Source of the DNA: Thalassia testudinum
Taxonomy: Eukaryota > Streptophyta > Magnoliopsida > Alismatales > Hydrocharitaceae
Direction: 5' to 3'
Length of the DNA: 64,000 bases
Assembly (NCBI GenBank): GCA_037157565.1
Contig: JAZHRO010000013.1
Span: 39,126,501 to 39,190,500, forward strand
Shown: positions 1 through 11,036 of the stretch, piece by piece
Numbering within the stretch: the stretch's first letter is position 1
How the letters are laid out: every line of letters begins with the position of its first letter
Made by a program: the position numbers and the translations under genes
Notes under the pieces: model-generated
What the model saw: only the letters and a program-made list of their open reading frames with translations
Database searches by the model: none
What the model was told of the DNA's origin: nothing

Positions 1-2618
1 GATTGTGAAAAATCAATTTGGTGTATGCATTAAGAAAATTCGAACAAATAATGTATTAGAATTTTACACAAAGAAACTAGCTGATTTATATGGATCACTA
101 GGTATTGTGCATCAGATCTCGTCCTCATACGTCACAATAGAATAGGATAGTTGAAAGAAAACACCGCCATACTCTGGATATAGCTAGAGCTTTACTTATC
201 CAGAATAGTATTCAGTATAGTTACTGGGGAGTTGTGGTTCTTACTGCTTGTTATCTCTTTAATAGGCTCCCTTCCTCTATTTTACATGAGCAGATTCCAT
301 GGAGTATCTTATATCCTGATGCAAACTTATTTCTTGTGCCACCAAAGACCTTTGGGTGTGTAGCATTTGTACACCTCCTTGGACCTGGTCGTGACAAATT
401 GGCACCAAGGATGGTTAAGTGTGTATTTATGGGATACTCATGCATGCATAAGGGATACAAGTATTTTGATCCCATACACCAGAAACACTATATGAGTGCG
501 GATGTGACTTTTCATGAGTCTATCCCTTATTTTTCTACCTTAGGTCATCAGTTGAGAGAGATAGAGGTGGCTGCTCCTATGCATGTACCTCCTATAGTCT
601 TGGAGGACTTCTCTCATAGTAGCAGTATATCTACTACATGACATACTATGGACACTTTCAGACCTGTACCACCTGATGAGAAGACATTTAACGGTGCTAC
701 ATATCAGTTGCCAGTTACTTACAGAGAGGACACACCCCCTTTTCTTCAGTTCCTACTGAGCCATCATCGTCCTCTGCTCAGGTATGTATTGGGGATACTG
801 ATGATTCTTCTACTCATATACCTTCAACGCCTCTTTGTCTGCCCACAGATGATGATATTTCCATTGCTATCAGGAAGGCTCCAAGATCCTGTGCACAGTA
901 TCGTGTTGCTGGCAGTGTTGACTCTACAGGCTCTCTTGGGGCTGAATTTCATGCTTTTACAGCTGCAATCTCTAGTACGAAGATACCTACTTCCTACCAG
1001 CAGGCTCTTCTACATTCACATTTGAAGGTGGCCATGGAAGAGATGTATGCGCTTACAGATAGAGGCACCTGGCAGTTGTCTGCTCTACCTTCTGGTGCAC
1101 ACTTAGTTGAGGCCAGATGGATCTATTTCTCGGTATAATGCTCGCCTTATAGCTAAAGGATTCACCCAGACTTTATGGGGTAGATTTCTTTGACACTTTT
1201 TCTCCTATGGCACGACTCTCCACGGTCCATATTCTTGTTTCTATTGCAGCTCATTATGGATGGCATTTTCACCAGCTAGATGTTAAAAATGCCTTTCTAT
1301 ATAGAGATTTGGAAGAGGAGATATATATGCAGCAGCCACCTGATTTTGAGGTTCAGGGGTAGTGTGTATGCAAACTTTGTAAGGCTATTTATGGTCGTAA
1401 GCAGAGCCCTCGAGCTTGATTTTAGCGTTTGTCTGAGACACTCTATGTTTGGGATGCAAAGATCTTCTTCTGATCATTCCTTGTTTGTTAGGAAGACCAA
1501 TACTGGTACCGTGGCTGTATTAGTATATGTTGATGACCTCATCCTTACAAATGATGATACAGATGGTATTACTCAAGTGAAGGAGTATTTGGCTCGCCAG
1601 TTTATTATGAAAGACCTTGGTAAGCTGAAATATTTTCTGGGTATTAAGATCGCCACAAGCAAGCAGAGCATAGTGATGTATCAGAAAAAGTATGCACTTG
1701 ATATTCTTCAGGAAACAGGCATGCTAGGATCCAAGGAAACAACATTCTTATGGATCCTAAAGTTCATCTATTTGAAGATACAGTGAAGGTAAAGGACAAA
1801 AAGGTCTATCGCCAGCTAGTTGGGAAGTTATTGTATCTAACCATCACCAGGATAAATATCAGCCTTGCAGTGGATAAGCTAAGACAGTTCCTAGACAAAC
1901 CCACTGATGTCCACTGGCAGGCGGTTATGCAAGTGTTGAGGTACGGTAAGGGATGCCCAAGAAGAGGCATTCTATTTCAGAAGAAGAAGGGCCCTATGTT
2001 TATAGTGTCTTACTCTGATGCAGATTATGCAGGAGATGTGAGAAACAGGCGGTCTACTACTGGTTTTTGCACATTTGTGGCTGGAAATTTGGTAACCTGG
2101 AGGAGCAAGAACAGAATGTTTCACGCTCTAGTGCTGAGTCCAAGTACAGAGCTATGGCCCATACTGCAGCTGAGATGATATGATCAGATCTCTGCTACGA
2201 GATCATGTTGAAATTCAGGAGCCTATGAAGATGCATTGTGATAATCGAGCTGCAACATATATTGCTAATAACCCCATGTTTCATAAGATGACGAAACATG
2301 TGGAAGTAAACTGCCATTATACCAGGAGTCTGATTCAGTAGGGTCTACTTCGTACTACGTGTCTTGCCTCCACTGACCAGACTGCTGACATATTTACCAA
2401 GCCACTGGCTCACCCCCAGTTTGCGAAGTGTAGAAGCAAGCTGAGCATGGTGGATATATATGCTCCAACTTGAGGGGGAATGTTGAGTTACGTTTATTAT
2501 GAGGGGGTATTTGTTATCTTATTTTTTGTGTTGGACCTATTATACTATTTTTCCCTTGTCTCTCTCTATATAAAGAGATAGGGATGGCTTGGTAAAATAA
2601 GATTTCTTCTTTACTTCA
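1..2618 (+). mobile_element. Ty1/copia element A, 3' part with 3' LTR, degenerate
   Basis: The window opens inside a copia polyprotein. Positions 1-640 read as the end of integrase and the segment after it, including a DPxxxxxYxSxDVTFHE motif near 470-515. Reverse transcriptase follows at about 1195-1790, with [10 protein letters not shown] and an intact VYVDDL active site near 1527. RNase H is at about 1990-2410, with SDADYAGD near 2017 and KxVEVNCHY near 2297. Several in-frame stops and frame changes make it non-functional. A polypurine tract (tgagggggaa, 2471-2480) immediately precedes a TG-starting 3' LTR of about 138 bp (2481-2618) that contains a TATA box (ctatataaag near 2570). The 5' half is outside the window. 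Beyond 2618 the sequence switches at once into the reverse transcriptase of another copia element, so A appears inserted in B. Confidence 0.88.
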
Positions 2619-3770
2619 ATTATTTGGGTTTAGAATATCCATTGCAGACCACTCTCTCTTCATACGAAAGATAAACACTGGGATTGTAGTGATGCTTGTT
2701 TATATTGATGATGTCATCTTTGCAGGAGGTGATATGCAAGAGATCAAGGCTATCGAGGAGTTTCTAGCCAAGCACTTTGTTACAAAGGACTTGAGAGTAC
2801 TTCGTTACTTCCTCAAGATCGAGGTAGCTAGGAATGCAGAGGGAGTAGCTCTCTCTCAAAGAAAATATGCGATAGATCTTCTCCAAGAAACTGGTATGTT
2901 GGGCGCTAAACTTGCTTTTAATTCTCATGGATCCAAGTATACGCTCGTATGATGATAACTTGGATCAAATTGATGTTAGAATATTCAAATGCTTGGTGGG
3001 AAAGCTACTATATGTTACAGTGGCACGACCTGATATTGCACTTGTTGTAAGCTACTTTATAGACAAGCTTGGGAGGGTTCACTGGGATGCAACTATAATG
3101 ATCTTCAAGTACCTAAAGTAATCACCAAGAAGGGGTCAATTTTTTGCTCGCAGTAGATCACTGGCTGTGATAGCATATACTGATGTCGACTATGCTAGGT
3201 GCTTAAAGGATAGGAAGTCCACTACTGGATTCTACACTTTTGTTGGGGGCAACCTAGTCACGTGGAAAAGTAAAAAATAGATAGTAGTGGCTAGGTCAAG
3301 TGCAAAGTTTGAATACAAGGCCATGGCACAACCTACCATGGAATTGATGTGGATTCACTCTGTATCAGAGGATCTTTATATCCCGTCGATCGATCTTATA
3401 GAGATGAAGTGTGATAATAGGGTGGCTACTTTCATAGCTAATAATCTTATTTTCCATGAGAGAACAAAGTATGTGAAAGTGGATTGTCATTCCACCAAAG
3501 ACATGACCCAGAAAAGCCTTATTTACACATCACATGTATCGTCAGTAGACTAGCCAGCAAATATGTTCATTATGGCACTTCTCTGTGTTACCTTTGACAA
3601 ATGTTGTGCCAAGCTGAGATATCTAGGCTCCAACTTGAGAGAGAGTAGAGAGATAGGCTGTTTTATCTCGTTATTCTTTGTTTTGTTATTTCTCAGATTG
3701 TTTTGGGTCTAGAGTTTCCTTTGAGAGAATAAATCAAGTTTTCCTCTCGACACTTTTTTTCTCATCACAA
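2619..3770 (+). mobile_element. Ty1/copia element B, RT-RNase H-3' end fragment interrupted by A
   Basis: Immediately after the LTR of element A the frame reads FGFRISIADHSLFIRK, then a YIDD active site near 2701-2712. This is a copia reverse transcriptase entered in its middle. RNase H follows at about 3170-3540, with ARSSAKFEYKAMAQ near 3292 and a degenerate KxVKVDCH near 3474. Stops at 2950 and 3119 and frame changes show decay. A weak polypurine tract (ttgagagagagt) lies near 3635 and LTR-like sequence follows to about 3770. The missing upstream half presumably lies left of element A, beyond the window. The right boundary is approximate. Confidence 0.8.
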
Positions 3771-4906
3771 ATCCCGGGCCTAGAGAACCATGGACGCTGA
3801 CCACTGTATAGATTTTTTGTTTTTCATTTTTGTCCTAATATGACTGCATGGAAAATATAGACAGAACCAGCTGACTGTCAGATAAGCATATAAATTACAT
3901 CCTGCATAGCGAAAGAAATCCTCTCTATAGCTCCCAGAGGATAACTGTTTTTTGAAGGACTCCTAGAGGATAAGTTCTACGGTTAAGGAAATGAAATACT
4001 GTACATGAGGTTATGTCTTTTTACTAACTAACAATACCTTTTAAGCTAGATTATCCATTGAGGTCAATCGGTCACTAAAGTTATTTTCAATCACTAAATT
4101 TGGTTGTCAAAGGCAAAAGTTGCCTAAATTTGAGTGCTTTCCTTGAAAAATATTGATCCATTTTAAATGATAGAAAGAAACCAAGAGCCCTGACAACATG
4201 GCTTGAAAACCTGCATAAAGCGAGAAGCACTTACATTTCTTTCAAAACAGTTAAGTATACCCCTTCAGCCATAGTGGTTTGTCCAGACTTCAAACTGTAT
4301 TTTTCTCACTCAAAGAGCACGATAAATGTGACTGCACATAAGAATCTCTGAAAGAACCATCAGTCACAGAGCCTTGTCTCTCCCTTGGGATGAAGACCGA
4401 TGTTAAACAACTTACTCATTATGATCTCAGATTTAGTGGTTTCTCAATTACACTTTTGTGTTCTAGGATGCATGTAGAGATTCTGACCATTTACCAAGTT
4501 GCAGCTTCCAGGTTTTTAAGCTACTGGTTTTAGGTACCTACCATAGAAAGCATAAATTGACTATTTTATGACCAATTGATTGACGGACAGATATTCTCAT
4601 AACACCAATTCCCGGTAGGAGATAGATGCTCAAGATAAGAAATACAAAAAGCCTGGACTAAGGCATGAAGTTATCTTATTCGAGGAACAGGCACCCCTCT
4701 AGGCCAGTCCTCGGGCTATTACTGATGTCATGACTATGTTTATGTTATTGTTTCTAGCCAGGGCTGAAATACCCTTTAATGCTGTTTGAAGAGAGTTTAG
4801 CAAGATTCTAGTAGCAATTTTATCCAATTCCAAACGATCAACATAACAGAAACAAAAAAAACTTCTGCATTACAATTTAGAAGCCATTTGATGTCAAAAC
4901 AAGTAC
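3771..4906. other. Remainder of transporter intron 2; no gene seen
   Basis: AT-rich sequence lying downstream (minus strand) of exon 2 of the transporter gene. I searched the minus strand for the next exon and did not find it, so exon 3 is probably left of the window. The only structure I see is a short scar at 3931-3977, listed separately. Confidence 0.5.
3931..3977. repeat. Micro-insertion scar F (imperfect 14-bp direct repeats)
   Basis: The string ctcc[c/t]agaggataa occurs at 3931-3944 and again at 3960-3973. An oligo-T plus GAAGG segment lies at about 3948-3959. The pattern matches the clearer scars at 13924, 26698 and 42362, but the repeats here are imperfect and the edges are uncertain. 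Confidence 0.45.
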
Positions 4907-4983
4907 CTGGAATAAGGTAATAACATTTGAACAAGGAAATTTATAAGAAGATAGTGCTGCTTTGTTGAACATCACCAAAAGCA
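4907..4983 (-). CDS. UGNT1: Transporter exon 2
   Basis: 77 bp completing the split Val codon and adding 25 residues (LLVMFNKAALSSYKFPCSN and beyond). The acceptor is TTTCAG and the donor GTACTT. It leaves phase 0. Confidence 0.75.
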
Positions 4984-6839
4984 CTGAAACCAGAGATGTC
5001 CCCAATCAAATAAGTTTCCAATAAAGAAGCATAAAAATTTTAAGATAAATTAGCTATTGCTAATCAATTAATGGACAAAATGAGCACATAACATATCATA
5101 TTACTGTTAAAAATTGACATATGATGGTGATATAACAGAGTGAATCCTCATTTTGATAAGTCTAGTGGTAAAGCACCATTGAAAATTAGTGATGCATGCC
5201 AGTTACAGCAGAGCATATAAAATTTTGAGAACGTTTTTTTTTAGAGATTTTGAGAACATTTAAGCAAGGTTACATATAGCTTTTTCATTATTCACAATAA
5301 ATAGAAAATATCCTAGATACAGATTAACATAGAAGTAAAGTGCAAAGGAATAGCAAACAAAGCCACACTTGCAGCTTTTCATGTTGACTATTTTCTTGAC
5401 TGGTAGACATTTAAACTAGCCAGTCAATTGTTTAACTAACTTCACGATATTCTGAAAGACATGTGCCCACTACTAAACTTCAGGCCAACTGAAGTGTGAT
5501 GATCTACTACAAATACTCCAAGAGTGTAGCATATGATTTATATCTCCAAGTAGCCCATTTTTTTTCATACATTCCCCAACCACCCTGGCAACTCAATAAC
5601 CTGGCTTTTAAGTTTTTAGCTACACTTTCACTTCTAATGCAATGTAGAAACTCATAGCTGTTTGGAACTCGATTAGTTTTGTCACAATGAAGCGTCAAAA
5701 CACATGAATAAACCAACTCCAAGCTTAACCTACCTTTTTCCGCAACTTATTCCTAGAATATGATAAATCACCGTTGAAGCAAGTTGCCCGCCACATGGAA
5801 TTTCCGGATATTTCCCTTTCACTAGGTGAGCACCCACAACAACCAAGTTTTTCCTGCAGACATAGAGATTGTCTCACCAACAGCTAAATTGATGGACCAA
5901 GTGAAGTACAGGGAAATTCTTCCTGAGGTGGACACAAAAAGAGTGGATAAGTTGATGAGCTGATGCTTGCTGCACATTATGCTACACCATGATGGTGGCT
6001 CCATATAGGGTTGTGGGGACAAAATCAAAGTTGGTACACATCTAAAGTCTTGCGACTTTATCTGCTTTTATCCACGTTAAAAGAATGGTTTCTCAGCTTT
6101 TTTATGCCTAACTATCTTATAACTCAGTAAACCACACATCACCCTGAGGCGATCGATCTGAGAAACCATAGACCTCCTAATGCACTTTTAGAAGCACATA
6201 GCTAGTTGGTAGTCCATTATTTCCTTCAAAACAAATTTCCATGACTTCTGACATCACCACCCCATTCCCTCCTAACACACATGCCCGTGCGCAAGCACAC
6301 ACATGCACACAAAACAAAAAAGAAAGAAAGAAAGAAAGAAAGAAAAGGGAAGACAAGAAATCCATCTTTACCGTTTATAGTTTACATAAGCAACCAACAC
6401 ACTGTTTGCAGTTTTCAACTATTCAGAATTTAATGGACTAACAGAATTCACGGTGATCGGTTTTTGATCAGCACCCAAACTGAAATATCTATGTCAAATG
6501 GCTGATAAATATACACCAAGCAAAATCATATCTTTTTGCAACAAAATCCAATTGTGACAGCTGACCTACTGCATATCTCCAAAACCAGCATCCAAAACAC
6601 ACCTCTAACCACCCAAAAAGACACCTTTTCTCCACAATCACTTCTCTAAAGAGCTGTACAGAGCAAATAAAATAAACCAAGGTGGTGGGAAACTAGCTCA
6701 TACCCGCGCATGTCATGTAAGACAAGGCAGCATACGCCCCTCTCTTGGTCATGGCCGCCCCCTTGAACAGGCTCTCGTCCCCACCACCGTTGCCCTTGAC
6801 CGGATCGGAGACCGGCAGCAGCGCGTTCTTCGACCCCAT
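4907..6839 (-). CDS. UGNT1: UDP-sugar (UDP-GlcNAc-type) transporter, exons 1-2, gene continues left
   Basis: Exon 1 (6839-6704) starts at an ATG and encodes 45 residues ending MTKRGAYAALSYMTCA. It stops in phase 1 before a GTATGA donor. Exon 2 (4983-4907) follows a TTTCAG acceptor and continues in phase with LLVMFNKAALSSY and then NVITLFQ, ending at a GTACTT donor. This N-terminus, a short soluble tail followed by a first membrane helix containing FNKAALSSY, is what I recall of the Golgi/ER nucleotide-sugar transporter family around plant UGNT1 (drug/metabolite transporter fold), which imports UDP-GlcNAc into the lumen. Only about 70 residues are visible, so the exact substrate is inferred. 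Intron 1 is 1,720 bp. Intron 2 runs for at least 4.9 kb to the window edge and may contain copia elements A and B. Confidence 0.72.
5222..5261. repeat. Micro-insertion scar A
   Basis: attttgagaacgttt (5222-5236) and attttgagaacattt (5247-5261) are 14/15 identical and flank the 10-bp insert TTTTTTAGAG (5237-5246). It sits in intron 1 of the transporter gene. Confidence 0.6.
6318..6346. repeat. (AAAG)n microsatellite
   Basis: An uninterrupted run of about six aaag units, preceded by a CA-rich stretch (6275-6315). It is in intron 1 of the transporter gene. Confidence 0.9.
6704..6839 (-). CDS. UGNT1: Transporter exon 1 (start codon)
   Basis: 136 bp, 45 codons plus one base. The start is the ATG whose complement is at 6837-6839. 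The frame is open through a Gly-rich tail (KGNGGGDES) to the first helix. The donor is at 6703-6696 (GTATGAGC). A longer open frame that covers this exon is offset and does not give the family sequence. Confidence 0.75.
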
Positions 6840-7332
6840 ATCTCCCCGACCCTCGATCCACCGCCCCCTGGGAACACCGAAACCGGTCCAAAAATCCCAC
6901 CTTTAGGAACAAACCAAGAAGCAGACACCCAGAGAACGAAGAGCGCGGCACAGAGAAGTGCGTAAGTTGGGGAAAGGCCTCACCTTTGGCGGTCCTTGGT
7001 GCACAAGGGACCGGGGGAGGAGGACCCACGAGCTCGATTTCGAGATGGGGGAAGATCAAATGAGAGTTGAGGGAGGCGGGGGAGTGGGAGGAAGGACAAA
7101 GGAGGGGACTTTGCCGGTGTGGTGGTGGGTTCGTGCAGGTTGGGATTTTTTCCTCTCTTTTCTGTCTCCTCTCTCTGGTTTTTTTGATATGTGATCGAGC
7201 TGTAAGCTCCGAAGAGGGTTGGGCAGTTTGGCAAAGCCCCCCAATCTGATGGTAATTGTGACTAATTTGATCAGGAAAATAACAGGGAGAGGATATGCTA
7301 CGGATGTATGTGCCTGTTCCTCCTTGTTCTGC

Positions 7333-7344
7333 TATATATATATA
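7333..7344 (-). promoter_or_regulatory. Probable TATA box of the transporter gene
   Basis: A (TA)6 tract that can be read on the minus strand about 490 bp upstream of the ATG at 6839. Between them lies a leader that is GA-rich on the minus strand (about 7060-7200), as is common in plant 5' UTRs. A start site near 7300 would be expected. This is inference from composition and position. Confidence 0.45.
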
Positions 7345-7345
7345 G

Positions 7346-9036
7346 CGAATGCCCAAGAGGGAAGAGGGAAGAGGTCACATGTGTGACCAAAGGAGGTCTC
7401 CCCATCCTCACTTGTGTGGGCGAATGTAGAAGTGCGGGCATTTATTAAACCTACAAGTCCAATCCTACTTTCCTTTGAAAAGAGAGGGCGGGGTGGGTGG
7501 GTGGAGAGAATGCATTCTTCTATTTGAGGGGAAAAAAGAAAAAAAAAGAAAAAAGAAAATGTACTCCCCATAAAAGTACAGGAAACAATGTCAAGTTACG
7601 TGAAATGATATTGATCCAATGATTCTGGATCGATACGGATAGTTAAATAGAAATCTAAGACATTTGAGTTACTTTTTTTTGATCCGAGGGATAAAACAAA
7701 TGATGTATGAAAAATAAGTGAAGGGTAAATAAATTTTTTCATTTGATTTAAAATAAGCCTCAAATTAAAGAATAAATTTAAGATAACATTTTATGTATGA
7801 CATAAGATGTAATTACAATTCGATTGGTTGCAATCTATATAATTAGTATCACTTTAAGAAAAAATTAACCGATTTAAGTTCTTTTCATCAATGTGGTGAA
7901 ATAATTTCAACCTTTGGTAAAGGTGCTTCTTATCGAGCTAGCTTTAGCCTTGGAATTAGTTTTAATAAATAGGGGTTAATCTAGGTTATTAGTTTTAATA
8001 AATAGAGTTAGTTTATTCGGAAGGTTAATTTATTTTTTAAGCGGTTAACCGGTATGGTTATAATTTGAGTTTTGAGGTCCTTAACATTGATTTTACTGAC
8101 ACCAATTTCGAGAGATGTTGCCAAAGCTGGTGGTTAGCTCTGTACCTCCCTCACATCTAAAACCTTACTTTATAGAAATTGATGTTCGAGTTTGTAATAT
8201 GGTTTGGTCCTGCATTGGTTGGGAAAAGAAGTTCTATGAGTTTTATTTGTAAAACTTCTCGTTATATCCTAAATAGAAATAAAACCAATAGGAATGAAAC
8301 ATGTCGGACCCTTGTATTTAACAAATCTGGATAAAGGCACTTGGGCACTTGGAGTTGGGATTTGATGTTAAATACAATTCTGATTTTGATTTCGAAAGTT
8401 ATGAATAATTTTGAATTTATGATAATGGTCCAATAGAATTAGAACTATCTTTTGATTATGAAAAAGATAATTACGTAGGTCATATTTCGGTTAAAAGACT
8501 TTGTTGTATCCTACGGGTGTATTACTTGTATCTTGTATATAGTGTAATAATATCTTTAGTAAAGTGATTTCCACGTGCTATAAAGTTATTCTCGTCTAAA
8601 ATTTTTATCAATTGATATTAATACTAATTTAAGTAAACACTACAAAATTTGATATTACAACTTAACACAAATTCAAGTAAATAAAAATAAAAATAAAAAT
8701 AAGAGTTAAAATCAATTTTAAATTTCATAACACTAAGAAAATACAGAGTGTTTGAACGCAGGTGCACAGATTAGATACGCATCCGTGTGCCCGATTGTGT
8801 TGCTAGATTGAGATAGTCTTGGAAAACATATTCCCTTAATTATGATCTTATTTCTCACTTTTCCTTGACGTTGAGTAAGATCAGGGAGAAAAGAGTTTTT
8901 GAAAATTAAAACAAAAATCACATGCAACGGTTCATATCCCTACGACAGTTTATTCGATTAAATGTACATTCCTTATCACATTACAGTACATTTATTGTCT
9001 AGGCGATATGTATCTTTGGGTAAGAGTGCGTAAATC
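7346..9036. other. Intergenic, AT-rich; no gene seen
   Basis: This is upstream of the transporter promoter. It contains an A-rich run at 7528-7558 and an (AAAAT)n run at about 8677-8702. No coding pattern or element boundary was recognised. Confidence 0.5.
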
Positions 9037-9326
9037 TACGTTATAATATATTTTACAATATAAAGTAGAATCAATCATTTAAAAATCAAGTAAAATAAAA
9101 ATATATCAGTTGAAAATAAATTTTAATAAATTAAAAATTAAGATATATTATTAAAAATAAAAATACTTAAATATATTTTATCTTTTTATTGGTGAGAAAT
9201 AATTTTTTATTTATGAAAATTAATTTTTTATTTAAAAAATAATTTTTTATTTATAAAAAATAATTTAAACTGATAAAAATTAAAATCACCGCTCATTTTA
9301 TACATAGTAAAATATGTTGTAACATA
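9037..9326. repeat. MITE-like element 1 (about 290 bp, imperfect terminal inverted repeats)
   Basis: The left end (tacgttataatatattttac) is matched in inverted form by the right end (reverse complement tatgttacaacatattttac, about 9307-9326). The inverted similarity extends about 30 bp. The interior is very AT-rich with no coding sequence. A related copy with the same terminal sequence begins at 10145. A target duplication was not clear, so the superfamily is unassigned. Confidence 0.55.
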
Positions 9327-10144
9327 CAGTTATTTATTTGTCACCATCTTTGGGAGTGCCTCTCCTAGCAAGTCAATTCCAACGAGGTTTGTGATAATTT
9401 GAATGGGAAAATCGTGGCATAGATGGATAAGGTTGATGTTAAGGTGGTTTTAACGTATGATTATTGTAGTCAGAGAAAGTGACAACGTTGTCGTCCATAC
9501 AGAGGAACATACGATCTGGGAAACACATGCAAGTTGATATGATGTACGTATTTATCAGGTAGAAAAATGCCATAGGATGGACATTCAAACAGATTTCTTT
9601 AATTAGTATATACCGATAAATCAACACCTCTACGGCCAGATCTTCAATATTCTGCGCGTGCTCCCTTTTAAATGAGAATCTGGTGTCAACAGGTTGTTTC
9701 AAAAGTAAAGGACAAATAATTAACAGAAAATAATGAGCTGCGCAAGACGTGTAATTCAAAAAAAAAACCAAGACAAATTTGTAAACGTCGAGCCTCCGAA
9801 TCCTAACTAATTAAACGTATCCGATCATGCTCGATGGGACTCGTATTGACTCGCCACGGAATGATCAGTAGATTCGATGTATGAATTAATTGACTGCCCG
9901 ATAGATTTTTGTGAAAAACTTAAAAGCTAAACAAAAGAAATACTCATATGCCTTTTTTTAGTACTAACTTACTCCGGTGGTGTCGGATTTTCGCAGTCAA
10001 GCAACAACACGAAAGGTTGACACGCAAAGGCTTCGTCACCGTAGAGTTTACTCGGGTTGAGCCTTCAAGATTATGGTGAGTTCTTGCTTCCCATTAATTC
10101 AACTCACAAACCTAATTTGTGGGTTGTTAAAAAGTAAATAAATA
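9327..10144. other. Intergenic; no gene seen
   Basis: No exon-like content. The segment near 9937 (aaatactcatatgccttttttta) is nearly repeated near 10470. This suggests that the stretch between was inserted or duplicated. Confidence 0.45.
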
Positions 10145-10318
10145 TATGTTGTAATATATTTTATAATATATAAAATAAGAGTGATAATTTTAATTGATAT
10201 AATTTAATTTTTCATTGATGAAATTACTTTTTATATATAAAAAATCATTTTACATACATTTTTTAAATGAAAAATCAATTATCGCCCATAGAAAGATAAA
10301 ATATACTAGTATAATTTA
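10145..10318. repeat. MITE-like element 2, shorter relative of element 1
   Basis: It starts with tatgttgtaatatatttta, close to the inverted right end of the element at 9037-9326. It ends in taaaatatactagtata, close to that element's right terminus, and shares the neighbouring word atcgcccat (atcaccgctcat in element 1). The interior is about 115 bp shorter. The right boundary is approximate. Confidence 0.45.
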
Positions 10319-10582
10319 ATTTTTAATCTATGTATTTTGATTTTTAATATGTGTATTTTAATTTTCAACTAGTTGAAAATTATTTTCAACCGATGTATTT
10401 TAATATGCTTAATTTTCAACCGGTGAATCTTTATTTTCAACCAATATATTTTAATTAGTATTTTACAAAAAAAATACTCACATGCCTTTTTTTATGACTA
10501 GTTTACTTTATGGGTTAGGAGAGTAATGTTAAGAAATGTGTAATTGATGTTAATATCTATTTCTGTTTACTTGCAGAGTGGT

Positions 10583-10843
10583 GTTAACACTAGTTTCTAT
10601 TTACTTAAATTAGTGTTAAATTGTAGTATTAACTCTTGTGATGTTTACTTGAACCGATGTTAACATCAGTTTCAATAAAGTAGAGTTTAGGTGTTCAGGA
10701 GTTACAAAGTTAACACCAGTTTTGCTAACACTCCTTATAACTAGTATTAACAAAACAAATGTTAACCACCCAAAATAAGTGTTAAAATTACGGGGTTAAC
10801 CCCTCAACTAAACAGGGGTTAACACCACAAATTAGAGGTTAAC
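10583..10843. repeat. Cluster of seven GTTAAC palindromes
   Basis: GTTAAC occurs at 10583, 10659, 10709, 10761, 10795, 10818 and 10838, often extended to GGTGTTAACAC or GGGGTTAACCCC. Degenerate forms (tgttaa, attaac) lie between. The block directly precedes the 77-bp repeats and the GC-rich segment, and could be the subterminal repeat zone of an unrecognised element. Confidence 0.8.
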
Positions 10844-10864
10844 TGTCGATATGAGGTGGTGATT

Positions 10865-11036
10865 TTAAGAGGTGGCTTGCCGGCCTGAATAGGTGGTGAT
10901 ATGAGAAACATTAGATGCATTTGTCCAAATTCGAGCCGACCTTAAGAGGTGGCTTGCCGGCCTGAAGAGGCGGCGACATGAAGAATGTCAAACGCATCCG
11001 TCCGAGTTCGAGTCAATCTTAAGAGGTGGCTCGACG
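10865..11036. repeat. 77-bp tandem repeat, two copies plus a partial third
   Basis: ttaagaggtggc begins at 10865, 10942 and 11019, an exact period of 77 bp. The first two copies share ttgccggcctgaa and a common downstream pattern (gtccRaRttcgagYc). The third copy diverges after about 15 bp. Confidence 0.85.

Noticed and set aside
6646..7356. Long minus-strand open frame of 236 codons over the transporter promoter and exon 1
   Set aside because: It is offset from the frame that yields the transporter N-terminus and has no recognisable protein. GA/CT-rich leader DNA keeps it open.
10865..11036. CRISPR-like array
   Set aside because: Repeats are contiguous 77-bp tandem units without unique spacers, in plant nuclear DNA.
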